Shown: positions 25,396 to 35,057, counted from the first letter of the stretch. The stretch is 64,000 bases of DNA from CALARM01 sp964431735 (GCA_964431735.1 CAYSLJ010000010.1:7547-71546), one strand, 5' to 3'. The notes: generated from the sequence alone by a model not told the origin. Numbers and translations are program-made.

Positions 25396-26730
25396 CTATT
25401 TCTTTTTCACTTTCTCCATAAGTTCTTTTAATATCTCTAAAAGATCCGGTTTGCCTTTTTCCGCCAGTTCATATTTTATCCTTACGGCAGGTTTATTTAT
25501 ATTCAGAAATCTTCTCAGGTCAACCGGGGTTCCAAGCAAAACGAGATCGCATTCTGTCTTATTTATAGTATCTTCCAGTTCTTTCATCTGTTCTTTTCCG
25601 TAACCCATGGCAGGTAAAATTCTATCAAGATGACTGTAATGGCTGTAGACCTCTTTAATGGAACCTGCCGCACATGGCCTGGGGTCAACTATTTCTTTTG
25701 CCTTCAGAATATCTCTTGCTGCAATGAAAGCGGCACCATATGTCATATTGCCATGGGTAAGAGTCGGGCCGTCTTCCACAACAAGAACCCTGTCATGTTT
25801 TAAACTCTTATAATCATCCACTGTAATAGGAGAAAAGCCTTCCATAATTCTGGCAGAAGGATTGGCTTTTTCTATATTTTTTCTTACAAGAAGCACATTT
25901 TCTTCTTTTGCAGTATCTACTTTATTTATTATAACAAGATCGGCAGATCTTAAATTTACTTCTCCCGGATAATAGGACAGTTCATTTCCCGGTCTGTGAG
26001 GATCTACAAGGACAATGGAAAAATCCGGTTTATAAAAGGAAAAATCATTATTTCCACCGTCCCAGATAATTACATCTGCTTCTTTCCGGGCTTCGTCAAG
26101 AATCTTTCCGTAATCGACACCTGCATAAACTATAATGCCTTCTTCTATATGAGGAGCATATTCTTCTCTCTCTTCAATCGTACATTCATATTTATCCAGA
26201 TCGTCAAGGGTGGCAAATCTCTGCCATATCTGTTTACTTAAATCGCCATAAGGCATGGGATGCCTTATAGCCACCACTCTGTAACCAAGTCCTTTGAGTA
26301 ATTTACAGACTTTTCTCGTAGTCTGGCTTTTACCCACACCTGTTCTTACAGCACATACACTTATAATAGGAATAGAGGCTTTTATCATGGTATGACAGGG
26401 GCCCATAAGCCTGAAATCTGCACCACTGGCAAGAACAATCGATGCTTTATGCATAAGCTCTTTATGTGCTATATCACTGTAAGAGAATATAACCTGATCT
26501 ATATGGTGTTCTTTTACTAATTTTTCCATATCTTCTTCAGGATAAATAGGTATACCTTCGGGATAAAGAGACCCTGCCAGCACGGAAGGGTATTTCCTGT
26601 CATCTATATTTGGAATCTGGGCTGCTGTAAATGCAATAACATCATAGGAAGCATTATTTCTGAAGTATACATTAAAATTATGGAAATCTCTTCCTGCTGC
26701 CCCCATAATAAGCACTTTTATCTTTTTCAT
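25396..26730 (-). CDS. Cyclic 2,3-diphosphoglycerate synthetase family protein
   Basis: 444 residues from the ATG at 26730 (GGAGG with 6-base spacing; an ATG at 26736 directly touches that site). Begins KVLIMGAAGRDFHNF, a dinucleotide-fold domain. A P-loop follows at about 150 (AVRTGVGKSQTTRKV), then VDYGKILDEARKEADVIIWDGGNNDFSFY and LVDPHRPGNELSYYPGEVN. Family members are annotated as cDPG synthetase after the methanogen enzyme, but bacterial members are mostly unproven and may be GTPase-like. Cytoplasmic, monocistronic. Confidence 0.82.
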   Translation of the reverse strand: MKKIKVLIMGAAGRDFHNFNVYFRNNASYDVIAFTAAQIPNIDDRKYPSVLAGSLYPEGIPIYPEEDMEKLVKEHHIDQVIFSYSDIAHKELMHKASIVLASGADFRLMGPCHTMIKASIPIISVCAVRTGVGKSQTTRKVCKLLKGLGYRVVAIRHPMPYGDLSKQIWQRFATLDDLDKYECTIEEREEYAPHIEEGIIVYAGVDYGKILDEARKEADVIIWDGGNNDFSFYKPDFSIVLVDPHRPGNELSYYPGEVNLRSADLVIINKVDTAKEENVLLVRKNIEKANPSARIMEGFSPITVDDYKSLKHDRVLVVEDGPTLTHGNMTYGAAFIAARDILKAKEIVDPRPCAAGSIKEVYSHYSHLDRILPAMGYGKEQMKELEDTINKTECDLVLLGTPVDLRRFLNINKPAVRIKYELAEKGKPDLLEILKELMEKVKKK

Positions 26731-26852
26731 AACCATCCTCCGATAAAAAATCTAAAAATTTACGGCACAGACTATATTCTCTGATGTCCGGCCAAATCCT
26801 TCTTTAATAATGAGAAGAGAAGGTTTTCTCAACGGGAAGAAGAATTATTAAA

Positions 26853-27006
26853 TCGTGACGCGTAATGCGTAATACGGTTACAGATTATCAGTAAATATTT
26901 TAGCTAATATTAAGTTTTATTGATGTGAGACTCATCACAGAATGGAAAAATGAGTTATGAGAAGTGAGAAGTGAAGAGTGACTAGGGGCGTTTAATTATA
27001 CGCCCC
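26853..27006. repeat. Heptamer arrays and GGGGCG hairpin
   Basis: ACGCGT/ATGCGT units at 26853-26877, AAGTGAG-type units at 26950-26984, and a GGGGCGT-TTAATT-ACGCCCC type hairpin at 26985-27006. No gene lies in 26737-27190. Confidence 0.7.
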
Positions 27007-27012
27007 GGGATT

Positions 27013-27136
27013 AGGGACTGTAAGAAAATAACCCTGGCAAATTGTTAGAACGGTTATCATCCTCGCGTGACGCGTTACGCGTTACGCGTCACGATATAGA
27101 CGTAAATATAATTGGATTATTTCTTGACAACCCCTT
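27013..27136 (+). repeat. Inverted-repeat element family M3, copy a
   Basis: Left end AGGGACTGTAAGAAAATAAC; right end GGATTATTTCTTGACAACCCC, imperfect inverted partners. A conserved inner left flank AGAACGGTTATCATCCTCGCG precedes a palindromic ACGCGT heptamer core (about 27064-27093). Other copies: 40966-41094 and, inverted, 55847-55973. Confidence 0.75.
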
Positions 27137-27140
27137 AGAT

Positions 27141-27172
27141 ACGCATCACGCATTACGCATCACGCACCACGA
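27141..27172. repeat. ACGCATY heptamer array
   Basis: ACGCATC, ACGCATT, ACGCATC, ACGCACC, ACG, directly between element M3a and the ribosome binding site AAAGGAG of the radical SAM gene. Confidence 0.8.
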
Positions 27173-27190
27173 CTATAAAGGAGATAAATT

Positions 27191-28957
27191 ATGAATAAAA
27201 ATACCAATAAAATATTGCTCGTATATATCGGATACAGTACAGGAGATGAAAAAGATACAGGGACAAAAAATTTGCAGTTAGGCCAGCTTTATCTGGGAAC
27301 ACTTCTTGCGAAGAAAGGGTACGGGGTAAAACTCTATTCAAATCTCTTCCCCGATCCTGATGATTTTATGAAATTTATCAGGGAAGGTAATTACGGCATG
27401 GCAGGTTTTTACTGTATCACTAACACTATCTACAGGGTAACTGCCCTGGTAAATACAATAAAAGAACAATTCCCTTCTATGCCTGTTTTGCTCGGAGGCC
27501 CTCATGTTACTGTTATGGACAGGGAAAGTCTGGGAAATTGTAGAGCAGATTTAATAATAAGGCATGAAGGGGAGTATACGTTCCTGGAAGTGGCAGAATA
27601 TTTTTATGAAAATAAAGGTTCTCTTCAGGATATAAAGGGAATAACCTGGAGAAATGGAAATGAAATCATAAAAAATCCTGACAGGGAATTTATAAAAAAT
27701 CTTGACGAACTGCCTGTACCTGACTGGCATATGCTGGAAGGCGAAATGGCAGATTTCAACCACTCCTATCCGAATATAATAACAGGAAGAGGGTGTCCTT
27801 TTAAATGTGCCTTCTGTTATGAAAGTTTCGGAGGAGGAACATATCGCCTGAGAAGTGCCGGCCATGTGATAAAAGAGATAGAACTCCTTGTAAATAACTG
27901 GAATGTCAGATATATAAAATTTGTTGATGATATATTTATAGTAAACAGTGAAAGAATGGAACAGATCTGTTCTGTCATTAAAGATTTAAGGGAAAAGAAA
28001 TATCCTTTTTACTGGTTCTGTGAAGCAAGGGTAGATATTCTGGAAAAAAGGCTCCATTTACTGAAAAAGATGAGGGAAGCAGGTCTTTCTATACTTCAAA
28101 TAGGCGTGGAAAGCGGAAACCAGGAAATACTGGATCTGTATAATAAAAAAATCACACTGGAACAGATAGAAAAAACAATAAAGGCCTGTGTGGAAGCGGA
28201 TATTTTCTCCGTATCAATCAATGTAATAATAGGAGGCCCCTTTGAAACAGAAGAAAAAATAAAAAACACGACAGATTTTGTAAGAAAGCTCATAAAAATT
28301 GCTCCCGGAAGGTTAATATGCAACCACAGCCTCCTAACACCATATCCGGGCACCCTCATCCATAAAGAACCTGAACGTTTCGGGCTTACCATAATAGATC
28401 CTTCTTTTAAAGACGGTCAGACAGAAGATGTTGTATTTATGGAAAGTGAAAAAATGAATAAATATGACATACAGAAGGCAAGGATCGGGTTTGAAAGTGA
28501 ACTTTACAGAATGATGCTGTCAGAAATCGAGAATTTAACATCAAAACAGATAGAAGAACATTTTGCCATGACATGTTACGGCATTAAAACTCCCTGGTAT
28601 TCCATACTGTCATCGGACAGAGGTATAAAGACTTATTTTAATCTGAAAGATTATAAGCTATACAGGGGATTCAGTGAAATAGAAGAAGAAGAAATCGACA
28701 GATGGTGTCCCCAGAGAACTTATGCACTGGAATACAGCGGAAGACAGGCAGTTATGGACAGAATAACAGGGAAAATAACACTTTCCGAAGAGGAAACGGA
28801 GTTTTACAAATACAGTTCAGGTAAACTGGCTTTCAGAGAAATAGTGAATATTCTGTCTGAGAAATCGGGATTAGATAAAAAAATTCTGACTGAGAAAATG
28901 ATTGATTTTTATAAAAAAATGGACTCTCTTTATGGAATCATATGGCTCAAGATATAA
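27191..28957 (+). CDS. B12-binding radical SAM protein with PqqD-like C-terminus (paralogue 1)
   Basis: 588 residues. A cobalamin-binding Rossmann domain (about 5-140; LLGGPHV near 101) is followed by a radical SAM barrel with C202, C206, C209 in GRGCPFKCAFCYE, which ligate the 4Fe-4S cluster. The SPASM-like region is absent. The last 80 residues (ITLSEEETEFYKYSSGKLAF...EIVNILSEKSG) resemble a PqqD-type winged helix, the peptide-recognition fold of RiPP enzymes. The substrate is unknown. A full-length paralogue lies at 30790-32583. AAAGGAG 7 bases before the ATG. Confidence 0.88.
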   Translation: MNKNTNKILLVYIGYSTGDEKDTGTKNLQLGQLYLGTLLAKKGYGVKLYSNLFPDPDDFMKFIREGNYGMAGFYCITNTIYRVTALVNTIKEQFPSMPVLLGGPHVTVMDRESLGNCRADLIIRHEGEYTFLEVAEYFYENKGSLQDIKGITWRNGNEIIKNPDREFIKNLDELPVPDWHMLEGEMADFNHSYPNIITGRGCPFKCAFCYESFGGGTYRLRSAGHVIKEIELLVNNWNVRYIKFVDDIFIVNSERMEQICSVIKDLREKKYPFYWFCEARVDILEKRLHLLKKMREAGLSILQIGVESGNQEILDLYNKKITLEQIEKTIKACVEADIFSVSINVIIGGPFETEEKIKNTTDFVRKLIKIAPGRLICNHSLLTPYPGTLIHKEPERFGLTIIDPSFKDGQTEDVVFMESEKMNKYDIQKARIGFESELYRMMLSEIENLTSKQIEEHFAMTCYGIKTPWYSILSSDRGIKTYFNLKDYKLYRGFSEIEEEEIDRWCPQRTYALEYSGRQAVMDRITGKITLSEEETEFYKYSSGKLAFREIVNILSEKSGLDKKILTEKMIDFYKKMDSLYGIIWLKI

Positions 28958-28961
28958 AGAA

Positions 28962-28990
28962 TCGTGACGCGTAACGCGAACGCGTGACGG
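28962..28990. repeat. ACGCGT heptamer array
   Basis: CGTGACGCGTAACGCG followed by AACGCGTGACGGG, directly downstream of the radical SAM stop codon. Confidence 0.8.
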
Positions 28991-29023
28991 GAACAACGCC
29001 TTCTATTTATGGAACGTTCAGTT

Positions 29024-29159
29024 TAGACAGGAGTTACGCACAAAATACAGGAAAACCAGGTCATTGCGAGCGAAGCAATCCCATTATTACAGCAAAAACC
29101 GGTGGGATTGCTTCGTCGCTACGCTCCTCGCAATGACAAAATGCGTAACTCCTGTTTAA
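29024..29159. repeat. Inverted-repeat element family M5, copy b, with nested ATTGCGAG hairpin
   Basis: Outer inverted repeat GACAGGAGTTACGCA (29026-29040) and TGCGTAACTCCTGTTT (29142-29157) is essentially perfect. Inside, GTCATTGCGAG...GAAGCAATCCCA pairs with TGGGATTGCTTCG...CTCGCAATGAC, an intergenic repeat type found in many bacteria. Confidence 0.85.
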
Positions 29160-29183
29160 TCTCATTAATCCATGCAAAAAAAA

Positions 29184-29210
29184 ATTACCGGGACGAATAA
29201 TCCCGGTAAT
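29184..29210 (-). terminator. Intrinsic terminator of the NlpC/P60 gene
   Basis: ATTACCGGGA-CGAATAA-TCCCGGTAAT, a 10-bp perfect stem, followed on the minus strand by nine T. It lies 23 bases after the stop codon. Confidence 0.93.
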
Positions 29211-29233
29211 CCTCTAATCCTGAAAATCTGCGG

Positions 29234-30466
29234 TCAAAAGAAGCGTCTTCCTCCGAGAAATCTTGCGCTGTAATAATCTTCTTCAAGACTGCTTATTTTT
29301 ACACATCCTCCCGAAGAAGAAGCATGGATAAAACTTGAGTCTCCTATATATATACCGACATGAGACGCACCTGATGTATAGGTTGTGAAAAACACCAGAT
29401 CTCCTATACGAAGATCTTCCCTGGCTACAGGATTTCCCTGGGTAAACTGTTCGTCAGCCATTCTTAAAAGCTTTATACCGTTCAGGGCAAAAATTGTCTG
29501 AACAAAACCGGAACAGTCAAATCCTCCAGGTGTTGTTCCTCCCCATACATACGGAGTTCCAAGGAAACTGTATGCTAACTGCACAATACTCGCAGAAAGG
29601 CCAGAACCTCTTGAAGAAAGTGTTGTATAATGATTATTCTGATTTGAATAATAAATGGCATTTTTTGTATTCTGTGAAGTGGAACCTGACGATTTAGCTG
29701 TATTTGAAGCTACCTGTGTGGTTTTCTTTGCAGTCTTTGTCTCTTTTTTCTCCAGACTGGGCTGGCCATGATAACATGCTATATAATCATAGTACATCCA
29801 TGCCTTTGTGCCGTCATTAAAGGCTACATATATCCAGTCACCTCTCCAGTTAAGAACATAAACTGTCTGATTTATACTGGCACTGAAGAGAATATCTGCA
29901 TTGAAAGAAGGTTTCTTTCTTACATTTACACTGTCGGAACATACATAGCTTTTCGTTATATACTTCTGAGGCGTATAAGAAGACGATGAAGAAGACGAAG
30001 AAGAAGACGATGATGATGATGATGATGCATAACCGATATAATCACCCATAACCCATCCTTCATAACCGTCTGAAAGTCTTACATAACACCACTGACCTCT
30101 ATCTTCAATAATTTTTATTTTTTCTCCTTTATTAAGACCGCAGAGAACAGCATCCTGACAGGATGGTCCTGATCTCAGATTTACATCACTGGCATTGATT
30201 ACATAATAAGAACCGCCACCTCCGGAACTTCCTCCGGAAGGAATATAAATAACATCTCCAGGCATAAGTACTTTGTCTCTGGAAATACCATTTGCGGCAG
30301 CCAGTTCCTCTGAAGTAAGTCCTATGGAATTTGCTATAACAGATAAACTATCCCCTGATTTAACCACATAACTCCCTGCAAGGGCATAAGAACCTGTAGA
30401 AAGCAAAATGGCCATAACAGCCATTACAAACAGAGTCTTTTCAATTTTGTTGGATAAAAAATTCAT
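29234..30466 (-). CDS. Secreted LysM-SH3-SH3-NlpC/P60 peptidoglycan hydrolase
   Basis: 410 residues from the ATG at 30466 (GGAG 6 bases upstream; upstream ATG/TTG positions do not fit). Signal peptide about 1-30; LysM (YVVKSGDSLSVIANSIGLTS) about 32-75; SH3b domain; a run of about 17 serines encoded by a trinucleotide repeat (29978-30028); second SH3b; catalytic NlpC/P60 domain with Cys in FDCSGF, His in SHVGIY and a third polar residue in FIHASS. Cleaves peptide cross-links of the wall. Paralogous to the gene at 58487. Confidence 0.93.
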   Translation of the reverse strand: MNFLSNKIEKTLFVMAVMAILLSTGSYALAGSYVVKSGDSLSVIANSIGLTSEELAAANGISRDKVLMPGDVIYIPSGGSSGGGGSYYVINASDVNLRSGPSCQDAVLCGLNKGEKIKIIEDRGQWCYVRLSDGYEGWVMGDYIGYASSSSSSSSSSSSSSSSYTPQKYITKSYVCSDSVNVRKKPSFNADILFSASINQTVYVLNWRGDWIYVAFNDGTKAWMYYDYIACYHGQPSLEKKETKTAKKTTQVASNTAKSSGSTSQNTKNAIYYSNQNNHYTTLSSRGSGLSASIVQLAYSFLGTPYVWGGTTPGGFDCSGFVQTIFALNGIKLLRMADEQFTQGNPVAREDLRIGDLVFFTTYTSGASHVGIYIGDSSFIHASSSGGCVKISSLEEDYYSARFLGGRRFF

Positions 30467-30789
30467 TTCCATCTCCTTTCGGTATTTAAAACAAAATTCA
30501 CAGATAGCAGAATCTTCCCCCGGTGGCAGGTCAGATCTTAACATACAGATACGTCATTTAAACTAAAATTACTTGAGGAATTAATATCAAATTCACTTAA
30601 TTTTGTATCTGATTAGATTTTTTTAATCTTTTTTGATATGCTTTTATAATGATTTTTGTAAGATTTGTATTTTCGCAAAACGAAAGTTAAAGTTGATTAA
30701 GATTATTCGATGAACTATGAAAATTTCCTTCTTAAATTTTTTATTTTTTTTATTTTTTATAAGACACCGAAAAATAATCTCTGAAAAAA
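30467..30789. other. AT-rich intergenic region
   Basis: 323 bases, very AT-rich, with no heptamer array, no inverted-repeat element and no credible open frame. It must hold the promoter of the minus-strand NlpC/P60 gene and the end of the radical SAM transcript, but I see no clear boxes or strong hairpin. Confidence 0.5.
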
Positions 30790-32583
30790 TTAAATCTTTG
30801 ACCATATAATTGCAAATAAATCTGCCATTTTACGGAAAAATAAGATAGATTTTTTCAGAATTCTATCACCTGATATATTAAATTTATTTTTAATTTCTTC
30901 TATTATATTTCGTAAAGAAAGTTTCCCTCCGCAATATTCGTAAAGACATGATTCAAAGTCATTCATAATAATCGTTGTTCCGTCTGCTCTTTTTATAAAA
31001 CATCGGTTATCTTCATTATACATAAGTTCACAGGTTCTGAGAGGCTTCCAGTCCATTATATCTTCTACCGGTATATCATAATAGTCTCTGTAAAGATTAT
31101 ATCTTAAAAGATTATAAAAAACCTTTATACCTGGGTCCAATTTCATCACATCAAGCCAGAGGCTTACAGTTCCGTATCTATGGCTTATTTCAAAATGCTG
31201 TATTACAGTATGTCTCGGTATGGAAGGAAAAAGTTTTCTCATAGCCTCTTTTATTTCTTCTTCAAACTGATAAAGCAACCTTACCAGATCATATTTATTA
31301 AAATGTTCTGATTCGGTAAAGGGAACTTTTTGAACAGAAAGACCTCTTTTAAACTCTCCGTCTATAATCTTAAGGCCGTATTTTTCAGGATTTTCTGCTA
31401 TATCTGTCATTGGATAGGGAGATAGCATCATAGAACCGGTGCAGAAGGCTCTTCCCGGCGCAAGCTCCAGAAGTTCTATGGAAAAATCAAGGCTTTTTCT
31501 GTAAGTATCATAGGACTCGAAAGGTCCTCCCAGAATGGTATTAAAAAGTACAGATGAAACACCTGCTCTGTCACAGTATGAAAAAACCTCTCTTATCTGG
31601 TCATGAGTTATTTTTTTATCGTAAGCTTTAAGGACATCGGCATGACCGCTTTCCACGCCGAGCTGTAGAAATATAAGACCGGCATCTACCATTTCATCAA
31701 TAAGAGAAAGATTTTTGTGTAACACATTTACCCTGCCGAGACAACTCCATACAAAATCATAACCTCTCTCTCTTCTTTCTCTTAAAGCTTTACAGAAGGC
31801 CGATACCCTTTGAGGGGAAATAGTGAAAGTATTGTCTATAAAGGTAATAACCTTTCCATGACATGTGTTCAGAATATAATCCACTTCTGACATAACATGG
31901 TCAATACTCCTTACCCTGTAACGATGACCGAACATACCGTCAAAACAGAAAGCACAGTTAAAAGGACAACCCCGTCCTGTTAAAACCCTGGGAAAAGACC
32001 GTTCCAGCATAAGGGTATCAGGTTCAAGCAATTCTCTTCTGGGTACAGGTAATTCATCAAGATTTTCAATAAGAGGAGCATCGGGATTTCTTTTGATTTC
32101 ATGTCCGTCTCTCCAGGTAATACCTTTTATATCGGAAAGATTTCCCTCACCACTGTAATAATATTCTACAAGTGACGGAAGAGTATGTTCTCCCTCTCCC
32201 CTCGCCGCCAGATCTGCAGGACACCTCATTAAAACTTCCAGATCTTTATCTTTCTGTGATATGGATACATGAGGGCCTCCAAGCATTACAATGGTTCCCG
32301 GGGAATATTTCTTTATCTGTGCCGTAAGATCCATAACCCTGAAAATATCTTCTGCAGTGGTATAAAAACAGACTATAGATATTTTTTCTTTATCTATAGT
32401 ATAAAGTAATTCTTCAGGTTCTATGTAATCACCAGACAGAAGTTTTACTCTGTAACCTTTTTCATGGAGAATTGTTGCCATAGAAAGATGGCCTAACTGT
32501 GCGGAATTCGTTCGGGTCCCTTCTTTTCCAAGGCTGTATCCTGTTGTAATGAATAAAATAGGATTTTTATCTTTATCAAACAT
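30790..32583 (-). CDS. B12-binding radical SAM protein with PqqD-like C-terminus (paralogue 2)
   Basis: 597 residues from the ATG at 32583. This start aligns with paralogue 1 (PILFITTGYSLG against KILLVYIGYSTG), although no ribosome binding site precedes it: heptamer repeats fill that space and keep the frame open to a TTG at 32628. B12-binding domain (MLGGPHVS), then GRGCPFNCAFCFD for the 4Fe-4S cluster, then the same C-terminal PqqD-like helix-turn region ending AIIWSKI. Function unknown. Likely in one transcript with the radical SAM gene upstream (32660-34270). Confidence 0.87.
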   Translation of the reverse strand: MFDKDKNPILFITTGYSLGKEGTRTNSAQLGHLSMATILHEKGYRVKLLSGDYIEPEELLYTIDKEKISIVCFYTTAEDIFRVMDLTAQIKKYSPGTIVMLGGPHVSISQKDKDLEVLMRCPADLAARGEGEHTLPSLVEYYYSGEGNLSDIKGITWRDGHEIKRNPDAPLIENLDELPVPRRELLEPDTLMLERSFPRVLTGRGCPFNCAFCFDGMFGHRYRVRSIDHVMSEVDYILNTCHGKVITFIDNTFTISPQRVSAFCKALRERRERGYDFVWSCLGRVNVLHKNLSLIDEMVDAGLIFLQLGVESGHADVLKAYDKKITHDQIREVFSYCDRAGVSSVLFNTILGGPFESYDTYRKSLDFSIELLELAPGRAFCTGSMMLSPYPMTDIAENPEKYGLKIIDGEFKRGLSVQKVPFTESEHFNKYDLVRLLYQFEEEIKEAMRKLFPSIPRHTVIQHFEISHRYGTVSLWLDVMKLDPGIKVFYNLLRYNLYRDYYDIPVEDIMDWKPLRTCELMYNEDNRCFIKRADGTTIIMNDFESCLYEYCGGKLSLRNIIEEIKNKFNISGDRILKKSILFFRKMADLFAIIWSKI

Positions 32584-32588
32584 AAATG

Positions 32589-32668
32589 GCGTAACGGGTG
32601 ACGCGTGACAGGTGACGGGTAAGTTCAACTTTTACACATTACGCATCACGCATTATGCATCACGCAGT
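32589..32668. repeat. GTGACGC and ACGCATY heptamer arrays between two radical SAM genes
   Basis: GTAACGG, GTGACGC, GTGACAG, GTGACGG (32590-32617), then ACGCATC, ACGCATT, ATGCATC, ACGCAGT (32641-32668). The stop codon and last residues of the upstream gene lie in the array. Confidence 0.8.
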
Positions 32669-34270
32669 AATCAACTCTTTCAATATAATATTCATTATAC
32701 GGTCATTTTCTTTCCCGTATTTTTCTTTCACCATGGCAGTCATGTTATCTATTTCGCTGTCTGTGATAGTAGAAAGATTCTCTATATGAGAAATTACTTC
32801 ATAGATTAAATTAAGGAAAAATTTCCCTGTTTCCACTGACAGAGTTTTCACTACTTCCCGGGGTAAATATTTTATAGGGCCTGTATCAGGCAGATCTTTT
32901 AAATAACTCATACCCCACAGGAAATTCAAATTGCCTGCCTGAGGTGCCAGCATAGAGTCCTGTTCCGTAATCGTAAAAGATGATACACCGTTTATGAGAA
33001 TTTTAGAAAGAACTTCTGCTTTTTCATCTTCTATACTGTAGGAATAATAAGGGAATACTCCCTGAAGTCTGCCTTTACTCTCAAGCATTTTCTGGATTTT
33101 CGTTCCGTGATAGACCCTTAATCTATCAATCCATAGAGGGGAAGAATAACCGTATTTATCATAAAGAGATGAAATAACGGACATGCTCTCCTTTATTTCA
33201 TCAAAGGTCGTAAAAGGTTCAAATACTATCATACCTGCCTGATAATCCAGGTCTACTTTACTTAATATTTCTATTGATTTAAGATTATCCTGCGGTGTTA
33301 TTCCCTTGCGGAAAAGCCTCAGTGTTCTCAGGATAAACGATTCCGTACCTACAAAAACATTATGAAGTCCCACTTCTTTAAGTCTTTTGAAAAGATTGTA
33401 ATCCACATCATTCGGCCTGCACTGGAAATTAAATATAATATGAATATTTCTCTTCTCCAGTTCATCGGCAAAATCATAATACCATGTCTTTTCTTTATCA
33501 CCGGGTATAAAGAAATTATCGTCATTGAAAGCAATAACCTTTACATCATATTTTTTTACAAGTTCTTCTATTTCTGAGACAACATTTTCTACAGTCCTGC
33601 CTCTGCGGACATTTAAATTATAAAAATGATAAACACTGCAGAAAGAACATCTGCCGTAACATCCTCTGCTTGAAGTTACCATCATTCGCCTTTTTAAAAC
33701 ATAATCCATAGTATCTTTAAGAGCAGAATCAGGTGCCGGAAGTTCTCCTGTAATAAACTGCTTTCTATGAGGATAAGGTAAAGAATTCAGATCTTTAATC
33801 AACAGTCTCGGACTATTTTCTATAATTTTGCCATCTCTTCTAAAAGCAAGACCGTTTATTTCTTCCCATTTTTCAGGTTGATGAAATTTTTCTATAAATT
33901 CCAGAAGTGTTTCTTCACTTTCTCCGAGGGCAATAGTATCCACATAAGGAAATATATCCATAATAAGATCAAAACAACTGGTAGGAGTGTGGCCTCCCAT
34001 AATAATATGAGATTTTATACCTTCATCTTTTATCTTTTTTATTACGCCAATAGCAAGATCGAGAACGACGTAATAGGAAGCAGAAAATCCAATTATCGGA
34101 TAATTCCGTTCCTTCAACATATCAGTAAAAACATCTAAATCTGTTCCAAAATGAAGAACCTCTATATCTACGTCATGGCCTCCGGCTGTCAAATAAGACG
34201 ACAGATAACCAACGCCTAAAGAATTCCACGATTCCACACCTTTATGAACATCTACAAGCAGTATTTTCAT
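32660..34270 (-). CDS. B12-binding radical SAM protein
   Basis: 536 residues. Cobalamin-binding N-terminus (IIMGGHTPTS near 90), DTIALGESEETLLEFI, and radical SAM cysteines C204, C208, C211 in SRGCYGRCSFCSV. The C-terminal part, with SPLWIDRLRVYHGT, is long and unassigned. It differs from the PqqD-like pair and may act on another substrate. AAAAGGAG lies before the ATG. The last two codons and the stop (ACT-GCG-TGA) are formed by a heptamer array. Confidence 0.87.
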   Translation of the reverse strand: MKILLVDVHKGVESWNSLGVGYLSSYLTAGGHDVDIEVLHFGTDLDVFTDMLKERNYPIIGFSASYYVVLDLAIGVIKKIKDEGIKSHIIMGGHTPTSCFDLIMDIFPYVDTIALGESEETLLEFIEKFHQPEKWEEINGLAFRRDGKIIENSPRLLIKDLNSLPYPHRKQFITGELPAPDSALKDTMDYVLKRRMMVTSSRGCYGRCSFCSVYHFYNLNVRRGRTVENVVSEIEELVKKYDVKVIAFNDDNFFIPGDKEKTWYYDFADELEKRNIHIIFNFQCRPNDVDYNLFKRLKEVGLHNVFVGTESFILRTLRLFRKGITPQDNLKSIEILSKVDLDYQAGMIVFEPFTTFDEIKESMSVISSLYDKYGYSSPLWIDRLRVYHGTKIQKMLESKGRLQGVFPYYSYSIEDEKAEVLSKILINGVSSFTITEQDSMLAPQAGNLNFLWGMSYLKDLPDTGPIKYLPREVVKTLSVETGKFFLNLIYEVISHIENLSTITDSEIDNMTAMVKEKYGKENDRIMNIILKELITA

Positions 34271-34487
34271 AGAAAGTCTCCTTTTTAATAAGGCCTAACC
34301 GTTCCTTATTATATAGTTAGTTAACTATTTATAACCAGTAAATGACCGGTATCTTTTCACTTTTTACCATAATTAAATTCTAATAACTGATGAAATACAC
34401 TGTAATATAATTCTTTTAATACGAGTGTTTTCCTTTTTTCAGCAGGTCAGGATTTACCGGTTCCGTAGTCTCGAATCTAAATTAAGA

Positions 34488-34709
34488 TAAGATTGCGTTT
34501 AAAAATGACAGGTGATTTTACATACAAGGGAAAAAGAAATTTGTTATAGAATATTCAGAGTGAAAAGTGAAAGGTGAAAAGTGAATAAAATAAGACATTA
34601 CCTGCCATTCACTATTCACTACTCACTATTCACTAATTACAGATTTATATGCATTAACTATAATTTTCAGTAAAGGTGAATTTACCTGTCGTAAAAAAAC
34701 GCAATCTTA
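34488..34709. repeat. Inverted-repeat element family M1, copy c (complete, 222 bp)
   Basis: Ends TAAGATTGCGTTT...TGACAGGTGATTTTAC and GTGAATTTACCTGTCG...AACGCAATCTTA form a long imperfect inverted repeat. The inside carries two AGTGAAA/TTCACTA heptamer arrays (34558-34636). Aligned to copy a it is essentially identical except for extra heptamer units totalling exactly 21 bases. No open frame. The stretch 34271-35057 holds this element, the M6 motif and no gene. Confidence 0.9.
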
Positions 34710-34918
34710 AGATAAATTCCTTTATGAATCAACTTGTAATTCTATCGAAATTAACTTAAAATATAAGTATTCAGCTAAGAGCAGTCAACAGTCACATTTT
34801 ATAAACATATAGTTAATTTCATAACAATTCGTTGTAATTAATTACCTCGTAATACGTGATATACCATTACGCCGTTACGAAGCAAATTAATTATATCAGG
34901 TTATGATTTACACTAAAA

Positions 34919-34990
34919 ACCATGACCGGTTCATTCACAACTATGGGAATTTATTCCTTCCGTAACAAATTACGATTCTCATATAAATAT
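34919..34990 (+). repeat. Dispersed upstream motif M6, copy b
   Basis: CATGACCGGTTCATTCACAAC...CTCATATAAA. The hairpin seen in copies a and c is disrupted here (TTCATTC instead of TTCGGTC). It lies about 70 bases upstream of the sensor gene. Confidence 0.45.
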
Positions 34991-35057
34991 TCATTAAAGA
35001 AAGAGAAGGTAAAGTTATGCTTTTTCTATCAAATCAGAAAAAAATGGAGAAATGTTT

